A stretch of 64,000 nt of DNA from positions 248,001 to 312,000 of the forward strand of contig CAWBCO010000006.1 in NCBI GenBank assembly GCA_963787415.1, read 5' to 3'. Shown here piece by piece: positions 46,481 through 53,280 of the stretch (the stretch's first letter is position 1; every line of letters begins with the position of its first letter). Position numbers and translations under genes: made by a program. The DNA comes from CAVUWL01 sp963787415 (GTDB lineage: Bacteria; Actinomycetota; Thermoleophilia; Solirubrobacterales; 70-9). The notes under the pieces were generated by a model. It was not told the origin of the DNA and did not search any database. It was given only the letters and a program-made list of their open reading frames with translations.

Positions 46481-47734
46481 TTAGTCCGCGGGCTGCGCCT
46501 TCTGCCTCAATGCCACCCGCGCGCTCACCCACCCAGCCCGCGCAAGCAGGCCAGGCGTCAGGATCCGCTGCGGGGTGCCCATCCGGCCGAGCAGCATGTG
46601 AATCGCTCGAGCGACGCGCTGGTCGCTCGGCGCCGCCGTGAACAGCATCCTCTCGATCGGCCTAAGCGGGCGGGCGGTTGAGTAATCGGAGATCATCCAG
46701 TGATGCATGGCCAGTGCCCGCCGGTGCCGCCTGCGGTAGCGCTCCAGCGCACGGTCGACATCGCCGTCAGAGGAGAAGTGGCCACCGAGCTCCGTGGCCA
46801 GCCACTCACCGGTCTGTAGCGCCCAGCCACACCCTACGCCCACCAGCGGGTCAGTCGCCTGCGCGGCATCCCCGACCAAGGCCACCCCCGGCCCGCAGGT
46901 CTGGCGACGTATATTCGACATCTCAAGGCGACCCATGATCTTGGTCACGCGTCTGCCAGCGCTGAGATCTGGAGCCTCGGGAAGATCGCTGAAATATCGA
47001 ACAAACGCCCCCTCCAGGTCCTCGCGGAACTTCGGGAGCTCGTCCTTGGTTGGCATGCAGGCCATCACCGTGATGGCGTCATCATTGACGAATGCCGAGG
47101 CTGCACCCGGCTCGAGGTTCCACAGCGTAATTGGCCTGGCGCCGGGAACGGTGAGGTTCTCGTAATGGGCGAAGTAGGCAAAGCGCGCATTGGGCTTGAC
47201 TTTTGCGGGCAGCCCGGCAAGCTCAGCGACCTTTGAATCGCGGCCGTCGGCACCGATCACCAGGCGGGCACCTACCTTGCGCTTGCCGCCGCCGATCTCA
47301 ACTCCAACACCGCGCGGGCGCCCGGCATCGTCACGGATCAATTCGGTCACCCTGGCGCCCGGAACGTAGTCCACGCTCGCGGTGCGGGCCGCGAGCGAGC
47401 GGATCATCGGGTCAAGGCGCTGGCGGCGGATGTTGTAGCCATAGGGCAGTTCCTTGCGACCAGCCGGCGGTCGGGGACGGACCCAGCCGCGACGGGTCCA
47501 GAGATCGGCAGCATTGCGCAAACCTCCCGCCGCCTCGATCTCCTCCACCAGGCCAAGACGACGCAGGGTGGCGGTGGCCGAGGGCAAGATCGCGTGCGTG
47601 CAGATGACCTTGTAGGCGTCCTCGTCTGGCGAGCGCTCAAGCAGCGCGACTCGGGCTCCCTGGCGCCCGAGGAATGTCGCCGTCGTACACCCGGCAATGC
47701 TCGCCCCCACCACAACCGCGTCGTACTCATCCAC
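46481..47734 (-). CDS. FAD-dependent oxidoreductase, monooxygenase / geranylgeranyl-reductase-like
   Basis: 417 residues, MDEYDAVVVGASIAGCTTAT with a GASIAG dinucleotide motif, RLVIGADGRDSKVAELAG (the DG motif) and ALVGDAAQATDPLVGVGCGW (the GD motif). This is the p-hydroxybenzoate hydroxylase-like fold shared by aromatic hydroxylases and geranylgeranyl reductases. A C-terminal helical part (YRRRHRRALAMHHWMISDYS) fits reductase-like members. It stands alone; substrate unknown. Confidence 0.85.
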   Translation of the reverse strand: MDEYDAVVVGASIAGCTTATFLGRQGARVALLERSPDEDAYKVICTHAILPSATATLRRLGLVEEIEAAGGLRNAADLWTRRGWVRPRPPAGRKELPYGYNIRRQRLDPMIRSLAARTASVDYVPGARVTELIRDDAGRPRGVGVEIGGGKRKVGARLVIGADGRDSKVAELAGLPAKVKPNARFAYFAHYENLTVPGARPITLWNLEPGAASAFVNDDAITVMACMPTKDELPKFREDLEGAFVRYFSDLPEAPDLSAGRRVTKIMGRLEMSNIRRQTCGPGVALVGDAAQATDPLVGVGCGWALQTGEWLATELGGHFSSDGDVDRALERYRRRHRRALAMHHWMISDYSTARPLRPIERMLFTAAPSDQRVARAIHMLLGRMGTPQRILTPGLLARAGWVSARVALRQKAQPAD

Positions 47735-48154
47735 CAGATGCCTCCTTGGCCGAGGTGCGCAAAGCGTTATAGCGGAGTCCTCGCCCAGGCAATGTATGGG
47801 CCATCGAGCCCTGGGTCAACTTCCGCCCATTCACCTTTAACGTGGCTAAAAGGAGTAAGCACCTCCGCCGCAGTTTTCCAAATTCGGTTGGCCATCGGGC
47901 GGGGGATTCGGCGTGCAGAAGAGCCCGGTACATCGAACTGCTGGACACCGAAGGGGCTCGTCCCCTCTGCGTGTTCCGGATTAACCCAAGAAAACTCACT
48001 GGATTAAACGTGCAGGGCGGGGTCCTGCGCGAACCTCCCTACGTGCCCCTGCTCGGCGGAGAGTTTGTGATTGCGATGGATAACCCGAGACTTGGCATTT
48101 TCACTACCTGATCTCCCCCGCGTCTGAGGTCCACGCCCGCCCGATAGCCCTGCT
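47735..48154. other. Gene-poor intergenic region
   Basis: About 420 bases. A plus-strand frame at 47842-48111 (89 codons) exists, but I see no ribosome-binding site or family-like pattern, so I do not call it. The left end should hold the promoter of the FAD oxidoreductase. Confidence 0.4.
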
Positions 48155-48892
48155 TCAGCTTGGACCGAGCCTGACACTGATCGAGGCGCACTGGGCGCCC
48201 TGCGATGAGCTGCTCGAGGTGGTGATGTGGAGCTCTTCGCCGGGCTTCAGAGTGCTGGGATCGATCTTAAACGTGGTGCCTTCGCTGCCGGCTTCGCGAC
48301 CGACGCCAAGCACAGGTGGCGCTTGGTTGGGTCTTGGGCCGGACTGAGGCCCTCCGCCTTCACCTTCGTATTCCTTTGACAGTCCATCGAGTTTGCTCTG
48401 CGTCTGTTGAGGGCTCTTCGTCTTGGTAATAGTCTGAGTCAAGGGACTTTGCCGATCACCCTCGGAGGAGCCAGAGAATGACTGGAAGCCCGCTTTTGAT
48501 TCGGCTCGGGTACCGAGCGCCGGTGAATGCCCAGGGGGCGGGACGGCGACGCCGCATGCGGACTGATCACCCGGCAGGTAGTGAACGACAGCCGGGACAC
48601 CGGCCTGCCGTAGCTTTTCTTCAAGGCCGCCAGCGTCGCTCAGGCTCTTGATCGACACGGCAACTGTGCCGTCAGGCTGCTTTTGGACCGCGTAGGCATT
48701 CGGCGTAACCTCGCCGCTGCTCGCAACGATCGCGGCGGCGGCGATCGTCAGGGCGCAGGCTGCGCCAGCCAACGCCCAGCGGGTGCGCCCGGGCTTTCGC
48801 CGCGGTTGCCCGGAGACGGGTCGCTCATCGACAACCTGTCGAAGCTCCTCCAACAGTCGATCCTCGAAGCGGTTTGGTGGGGTCATCGTCAT
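48155..48892 (-). CDS. Membrane-anchored anti-sigma-like partner
   Basis: 245 residues. A cytoplasmic N-terminus of about 35 residues (MTMTPPNRFEDRLLEELRQV) precedes one TM helix (WALAGAACALTIAAAAIVAS), then a Ser/Gly/Gln-rich extracellular part. Its start overlaps the ECF sigma stop by four bases (ATGA), the usual place for an anti-sigma factor. I see no zinc-binding HxxxCxxC motif, so it would be an atypical anti-sigma or a secreted effector under the same control. Confidence in the coding call is good; the role comes from position. Confidence 0.7.
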   Translation of the reverse strand: MTMTPPNRFEDRLLEELRQVVDERPVSGQPRRKPGRTRWALAGAACALTIAAAAIVASSGEVTPNAYAVQKQPDGTVAVSIKSLSDAGGLEEKLRQAGVPAVVHYLPGDQSACGVAVPPPGHSPALGTRAESKAGFQSFSGSSEGDRQSPLTQTITKTKSPQQTQSKLDGLSKEYEGEGGGPQSGPRPNQAPPVLGVGREAGSEGTTFKIDPSTLKPGEELHITTSSSSSQGAQCASISVRLGPS

Positions 48893-49461
48893 GCCTCCAT
48901 TGATCTGGGGATCTGGTGCGCGTCCTCATCGCAGAGCTGGTCGGGCAAAGCAACGCGGGCGCGGTGCAGGCGAACCCTCGCCGTGACCGGACGTATGCCC
49001 AGCACGGAAGCGGCCTCGCGTGGGCTCAACTCATCGAGCGCACTGAGTTCGAAGACCGCCCGCTGGCCCTCGGTGAGCCCGTCGAGAGCGCCATGCAGTT
49101 CGCGAGAGCGGGCGGCCGCGTCAATTCGCTCCTGTAGACGGGCGATGTCATCGGCATCGAGCAGTCGACGTCCTTCGATTCGCGCATTGGCGCGGCGCTC
49201 GCGACTTGCCCGGCGGTACTCAGCATTGACCACGTTTCGTGCGATGCCAAAGAGCCAGGCCGACGGGATGCCGCGAGCGGAGCGATAGGACGGCGCCGCG
49301 TCGATGGCTGCCAGGAAGACCTCAGCGGTGAGGTCAGCGACGAGATGGGGATCGGCGACCCGTCGCGCGACGAAGCCCTGGACGCTCCCGACGTTTTCTC
49401 GATAGAAGATTTCGAAAGCACCCGGATCGTGGGCAATGAGCGGCAGTTCATTTTGTCTCAT
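48889..49461 (-). CDS. ECF RNA polymerase sigma factor
   Basis: ATG 49461 (MRQNELPLIAHDPGAFEIFY); a TTG nine codons upstream is possible. Region 2 is FEIFYRENVGSVQGFVARRV, DLTAEVFLAAIDAAPSYR and ARGIPSAWLFGIARNVVNAE; region 4 is LDGLTEGQRAVFELSALDEL, SPREAASVLGIRPVTARVRL. About 190 residues, the standard ECF length with no extra domain. It is cotranscribed with the membrane protein downstream. The subgroup is not determined. Confidence 0.92.
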   Translation of the reverse strand: MRQNELPLIAHDPGAFEIFYRENVGSVQGFVARRVADPHLVADLTAEVFLAAIDAAPSYRSARGIPSAWLFGIARNVVNAEYRRASRERRANARIEGRRLLDADDIARLQERIDAAARSRELHGALDGLTEGQRAVFELSALDELSPREAASVLGIRPVTARVRLHRARVALPDQLCDEDAHQIPRSMEA

Positions 49462-50000
49462 TACCCGTACTTGGCTCCTCAGCGTCAAAGCGTTTCATAG
49501 GCGATTCAGAGCTCGCCCCGGTGGGCGCGACGATCCGCCGTCGCAGCGCCGCTCACCCCGTCGGGTCTCTCGTCCGACCGGCCCAAGCGCGCGCTGCCAG
49601 CCAAGGCTGACCAACTCCTCCTGGCAGCTGGCCACGCGATGGCAAGGGTTACGGCATAACGCCGCTCAACACTCGCGGGCCCCGACCGGGAGGGCGTGAG
49701 GGTGGGTCTGGCGCCTTTGAGATCTTTGCTCGTCGTGCCACGGATAGCGATTCCCCCGCCGAGGGCCCGCCATTTAGGCACCTACCGCAGCCCGGGTGAC
49801 GCCAGCGGCGACGGTACTTCTCGAGTCGCTGCAGCCTCGGGCGAGGAGGTCGTTCAGGGTGAACTCGACCCGGATGGGCATACCCACGTGACCGACTCCG
49901 ATGCCAACGAGCCGGAGATTGCGGTGGAGACAGGTGGCGATTACCTCCGCGCTTCGCGGAATTATGACACGAGCTGTTGGCGCGCAGTTAGACTCACTTC
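49462..50000. other. Divergent intergenic region
   Basis: About 540 bases between the sigma-factor gene (minus) and the secreted protein (plus). Frames here (for example 49696-50022) lack coding character. It should contain promoters for both directions, possibly an autoregulated one for the sigma factor. I see no clear element. Confidence 0.4.
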
Positions 50001-50615
50001 GTGCGACTCCGATCCCGACTGATCTGGATCGCCTGCTTGGCGCTCGTGATCGTGGTCCCTGCACTCGGGGCCACCTCGGCGAGGGCGAAAAAGGTGGCGC
50101 CGGCGAGCATCCCGAGTTGCACCCATCTCTCAACCGCGGCGATGGCGAAAGTGCTCGGAAGTGTTTCGCTCGTGTTCAAAGGGAGGCCGGGGAACGCCAA
50201 TCTGTGCCTCTGGGAAGCGATCAGACCGGGGCATTACCACGAGACGCTCGGGATCGACATCGTCCCCGGGATCAAGTCGATCTACAAGGTGGCCGAAGCC
50301 GACGGGATGAGAAACGCCACCAAGGAAGGCAAGAGCTTCGGCACGCTTTCTTTACGGCACAGCCCATGGAAGGCGGCGTTCTTCGTCACCAAATCGGTCT
50401 ACAACGACGGGCTGGCACCGTGCCAACCCGAACATGTGATGCCGGCGTTCGGCCCGCCGGAATGCGCTGGAGACCCCGGTTGGACGACGATCGACGTTGA
50501 CTCCTACAACTCAAGGCTGATGGTTTCCGTCGGGGCTGCCGGGCAAGTCGGCGACGTTTACCTCTCCCACGTAATCGCGCTGAATGAGGAAATCCTCGCT
50601 GGCAAGATCCACTGA
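50001..50615 (+). CDS. Secreted protein, family unknown
   Basis: 204 residues from GTG 50001. Signal peptide: MRLRSRLIWIACLALVIVVP, cleavage likely after a small residue in ATSARA. The mature part has several cysteines (SIPSCTHLS, NLCLWEA, APCQPEH, PECAGDP) and blocks such as TAAMAKVLGSVSLV. It resembles secreted actinobacterial proteins with a DUF3558-like layout, but I cannot assign it. The first 17 codons are nearly the same, in DNA and protein, as those of the gene beginning at 55601 inside the island. It is the last chromosomal gene before the island. Confidence 0.7.
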   Translation: MRLRSRLIWIACLALVIVVPALGATSARAKKVAPASIPSCTHLSTAAMAKVLGSVSLVFKGRPGNANLCLWEAIRPGHYHETLGIDIVPGIKSIYKVAEADGMRNATKEGKSFGTLSLRHSPWKAAFFVTKSVYNDGLAPCQPEHVMPAFGPPECAGDPGWTTIDVDSYNSRLMVSVGAAGQVGDVYLSHVIALNEEILAGKIH

Positions 50616-50771
50616 ACGGAAGGGTGGGGTTCGGTGGACTGACTCACCGAGATTGAAACGAGTTCGGTCCTCCTTCCGCCAGGGGCGACCTCGGAGGCTC
50701 AACCGACCGATTGAGCAGACGGTCGATCTGTTGGCTCCGTTCTCTGGCACCCAGGACCCAGTATTGCGCCC

Positions 50772-50873
50772 TATTTGGCTTGTCTACTGGTCTTAAAGCT
50801 ATACCCCCGCCGGGATTCGAACCCGGGCCGCGCGGCTTAAAAGGCCGCCGCTCTAACCCGATATTTGGCTTGT
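50772..50873. repeat. 12-bp direct repeat flanking the tRNA fragment
   Basis: TATTTGGCTTGT occurs at 50772-50783 and again at 50862-50873, bracketing the tRNA-Lys fragment. The copies are AT-rich in GC-rich surroundings. They may be integrase arm sites or a trace of recombination. Confidence 0.55.
50802..50858 (-). tRNA. tRNA-Lys(UUU) 3' fragment, island attachment half-site
   Basis: On the minus strand the sequence runs from the D-loop (GGTTAGAGC) through an anticodon stem-loop GCGGC-CTTTTAA-GCCGC (anticodon TTT), the variable loop, T arm CCGGG-TTCGAAT-CCCGG and acceptor strand CGGGGGT plus discriminator A. No CCA is encoded. The 5' acceptor strand, which should read ACCCCCG, and the 5' half of the D arm are absent; unrelated AT-rich sequence replaces them. 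A 3' tRNA half beside an integrase gene is the typical left-over of integration into a tRNA gene, the intact gene being at the other end. Confidence 0.85.
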
Positions 50874-50892
50874 TTAAGCCGTTTCTGCAGGC

Positions 50893-50914
50893 GGTGCGCC
50901 AGGTGGTGCGCCAG
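50893..50914. repeat. Tandem GGTGCGCCAG pair
   Basis: GGTGCGCCAG occurs at 50893-50902 and 50905-50914, a 12-base period. It lies 35 bases inside the island from the tRNA fragment, where integrase or Xis arm sites would be expected. Confidence 0.4.
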
Positions 50915-50923
50915 TGACGCTTG

Positions 50924-51388
50924 CTACGGAGATGATCCGGGTTCCGGACAGCTGAATTGGAATTCGTGACGTTTCAATGTCTTTTCGACAGGCGCCTGCC
51001 CAGGGAAACTCCATGACAACCGGTGGTAGCGTCGTTCTCCGTTCGTGCACCTACCGATTTCCGATGCGGTTAGCCGGACCGGGAATTTATGGATCGCTGT
51101 TCGGGTTCTGCAGCTTGAAAGACAGCGGAATCCCCGTGTAACCCCCACGGCATAAGCGTTCGGCTCGCCCCAGTGGGTCCATCGTAGTTCTTCGAATCGA
51201 GCTAAAGCGCCGCAGGCAAGCGTAAGGCTGGACGGGTGTTCCGTCCCGTGCTTACAACTGGAGCCTTCCGGACCACCCCCCGGGTAGGTCGACAGAACAA
51301 CTGCTCGGTGCGGGCTCGCACTGCCAGAGAGTCCGCAACCGGTTCCGCCAAGCAAGAGCCCCACCAGTGTGAGTGCGAGTTTCTTCAT
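50924..51388 (-). CDS. Small lipoprotein
   Basis: 154 residues from ATG 51388: MKKLALTLVGLLLGGTGC, a signal peptide ending in a lipobox-like GTGC. The mature part has four further cysteines (GSSCKHG, TLACGAL, FRCLSSCRT, GRCTNGE), likely disulfides. No family is recognised. It lies between the attachment site and the integrase and reads the same way as the integrase, whose stop is 42 bases upstream of its start. Confidence 0.6.
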   Translation of the reverse strand: MKKLALTLVGLLLGGTGCGLSGSASPHRAVVLSTYPGGGPEGSSCKHGTEHPSSLTLACGALARFEELRWTHWGEPNAYAVGVTRGFRCLSSCRTRTAIHKFPVRLTASEIGRCTNGERRYHRLSWSFPGQAPVEKTLKRHEFQFSCPEPGSSP

Positions 51389-51430
51389 CGCCCGACCATA
51401 TCTGGGTCGCGAGCATCCGACGACGCGCGA

Positions 51431-52765
51431 TCAGCTAACGACCTCGGCTTCCCTTGCCGCCTGTTCGCCCGCCTTGATCTGCGCGTCGATGTAGGTGCCC
51501 AGCAGCTTGGCAGCCTCAGCCTCGGTGCCGGGCATCAGGTGCCCGTATAGGTCAAAGGTCACGTTGATCGAGCTGTGCCCCATGAACGACGAGAGCGCCT
51601 TCGGGTTGATTCCGGCGGCGATCATCATCGAGGCATAGGTGTGGCGGGCCTGATGTAGCCGCAGTTCTGGTGCCTTGTGGGGCTTGGGGGACGGTTGCCC
51701 GGCTACGTCCTTGCACACCGCCTTTTCCTCTACCCCCAGTGCGGTGCTGATTGCCCGAGGCGAGTGCCCGTCCCCATAGAGCGCCCTAACCAGCTCGACG
51801 CCGGTCAGATCAGGGTACCGTTCGCACGCCCTGCGGGCATCATCAGTCGCCCATGCGCGGTCGGCGCGGTCGTAATAGGTCTCGGCGCGGAACGGCGCAT
51901 CATCTGTGCCCTCTCCGAATACCAGAGCGTCTGCGTCGGGCTCTCCACGGTTTAGACGGTGCTCCAGCAGTAGGTCTCGGAGGATCCCCGGTATCGGTGT
52001 GACACGCCGGGACGTCCGGGTCTTAGGTTCGATCGATCCCTCTATCGGATCCCAGCTCTCGCGCACCGCGATGGTCCCGGCGGCGAAGTCAACGGCGCCC
52101 CAGCGCAGCGCCCGCAGCTCTCCTAATCGAAGCCCGGCGTAGAGGGCGGTGGCCCAAAGCGCCCGTTCCTTTGCCGGTAGTGCGTTGAGCAACCGCGCCG
52201 CAACCTCGGGGCTGATGATCTTAACCTCCTTGGGGCGCGGCGCCGGTAGGTCCAGCTCCCGAGTCGGGTTGACAGGCAAGCGGGCGCGCCGATAGATCGC
52301 CTGTAACGGCTTGATCGTGTTCCTGATCGTCGATGCTGGCTGCCCTTCGCCTTGCCAGCGATCGACCAGTGTTTGCAGATCATCGGTGGTCACCGTGCTC
52401 AGTTTCCGGTTGCCCAATATCGGCAGCACCTTGTGAAGCGCCTGCCGATATCCGCGCAGGGTGGACGGCTTGAATGGTTGCCCTGAGCGGCTGTTAATCG
52501 TTCCCGCCTCGGCTCCGGTAAGCCATGCCTCGGCTGCCTCGGTGAGCGTGGTCGGGGTCGGGGCTCTCAAGCTGCCTCGATCCAGCGACAGCTTCGCCTG
52601 AGCGCGCCAAGATTCCGCCTCAGCCTTTCGGGAGAAGGTCTGACGGATCTTCTTGCAATCGCGGCTCGAATAAACGCTCGCCTCCCAGCCCGCGTTGCAC
52701 TTGCAGCGCCCGTCGCTGAGTGCCGGGCAGTTGCGGGAGTGACGGCGAGTGATCCCGGTTGCCAT
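51431..52765 (-). CDS. int: Tyrosine integrase with an inserted helix-turn-helix
   Basis: 444 residues. The N-terminus has a Cys cluster (NCPALSDGRCKCNAGWEASV) and an arm-binding domain; the core-binding domain is at about 70-165. Catalytic residues: Arg213 (AGLRLGELRALRWG), Lys248 (KTRTSRR), HxxRH at 371-375 (LHQARHTYASM), GH at 396-397 and Tyr407 (DLYGHLMP). Between Lys and HxxR lies an unusual insert at about 315-357, VELVRALYGDGHSPRAISTA with LGVEEKAVCKDVAG, that looks like a helix-turn-helix. It should integrate the island at tRNA-Lys. Its ATG shares one base with the Xis-like stop. Confidence 0.93.
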   Translation of the reverse strand: MATGITRRHSRNCPALSDGRCKCNAGWEASVYSSRDCKKIRQTFSRKAEAESWRAQAKLSLDRGSLRAPTPTTLTEAAEAWLTGAEAGTINSRSGQPFKPSTLRGYRQALHKVLPILGNRKLSTVTTDDLQTLVDRWQGEGQPASTIRNTIKPLQAIYRRARLPVNPTRELDLPAPRPKEVKIISPEVAARLLNALPAKERALWATALYAGLRLGELRALRWGAVDFAAGTIAVRESWDPIEGSIEPKTRTSRRVTPIPGILRDLLLEHRLNRGEPDADALVFGEGTDDAPFRAETYYDRADRAWATDDARRACERYPDLTGVELVRALYGDGHSPRAISTALGVEEKAVCKDVAGQPSPKPHKAPELRLHQARHTYASMMIAAGINPKALSSFMGHSSINVTFDLYGHLMPGTEAEAAKLLGTYIDAQIKAGEQAAREAEVVS

Positions 52766-53004
52766 TAGGTCAGCGCCAGGCGGTCATCATCGGTCAGGTA
52801 GTCCTCAACGTCGTCTAGAGAGAACTCGGGCCCCCCGGTACCCGTTGTGCCAGCGACCACGCCACTGGACGCGGCGTCGACCAGCATCCAACGGCCGTAG
52901 TCAAATGCGCGGGGATCGCGGCGGCGAGACTTCACAAGCACTAACCCTTGACGATCGGCCATTCGCCGCAGCCGATTCTCGCGAACCTTCTCGGTGGTTG
53001 CCAT
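52765..53004 (-). CDS. Small protein in excisionase position
   Basis: The start is set at ATG 53004 (MATTEKVRENRLRRMADRQG) with AAAGGA upstream; the ten earlier codons are in the leader. 79 residues. The basic N-terminal part resembles a DNA-binding helix; the rest (RDPRAFDYGRWMLVDAASSG) is found in small genes next to actinobacterial integrases. It is coupled by one base to the integrase. Excisionase or recombination-directionality factor is the likely role, but I see no classic Xis winged helix. Confidence 0.7.
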   Translation of the reverse strand: MATTEKVRENRLRRMADRQGLVLVKSRRRDPRAFDYGRWMLVDAASSGVVAGTTGTGGPEFSLDDVEDYLTDDDRLALT

Positions 53005-53018
53005 GCGTGATCCTTTCT

Positions 53019-53036
53019 GTATGCGTGGAGGCATAC
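53019..53036. promoter_or_regulatory. Inverted repeat in the leader of the Xis-int operon
   Basis: GTATGC-N6-GCATAC is a perfect inverted repeat. It lies 15 bases upstream of the ATG of the Xis-like gene, next to its ribosome-binding site, with an AT-rich TATAGT box just beyond it. A likely operator or translation-control hairpin. Confidence 0.5.
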
Positions 53037-53088
53037 CGAGAACTATACTGGAATCTATGTTCTAAGGCGTGCCGGACGGCGTGCTGCG

Positions 53089-53259
53089 CTAATCGCCGGG
53101 CAGCATCGGCCGATCGTAGACGCGGTCCTCTATCGCCTTGATCCGGCGCTCGACGCCCGAGTTGGACTCCGATATCCACTCATTCCTCGCCGCCAGCTTT
53201 TCGAGGAACCTGGACGCGAACGGCCTGGTGTTTAGCCACGAGCAGCTGGTCCCTTGCAA
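53089..53259 (-). pseudogene. Short coding remnant or small gene
   Basis: A 56-codon frame with coding-like composition: WLNTRPFASRFLEKLAARNE, then SGVERRIKAIEDRVYDRPML, ending PGD. It opens only with a weak TTG after a stop and has no good ribosome-binding site, so it may be the 3' end of a lost gene, probably phage-derived. I recognise no family. Confidence 0.35.
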
Positions 53260-53280
53260 CGACTAAAGCCGATCCGGGGG

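Noticed and set aside
47842..48111. 89-codon plus-strand frame
   Set aside because: No ribosome-binding site, mixed composition, and a comparable minus-strand frame overlaps it; nothing favours either.
49696..50022. 108-codon frame before the secreted protein
   Set aside because: It overlaps the start of a better gene at 50001 and has no family-like pattern.
50802..50880. Complete tRNA-Lys gene
   Set aside because: No 5' acceptor strand or D-stem 5' strand exists at the required distance; the segment upstream does not pair with the acceptor 3' strand.
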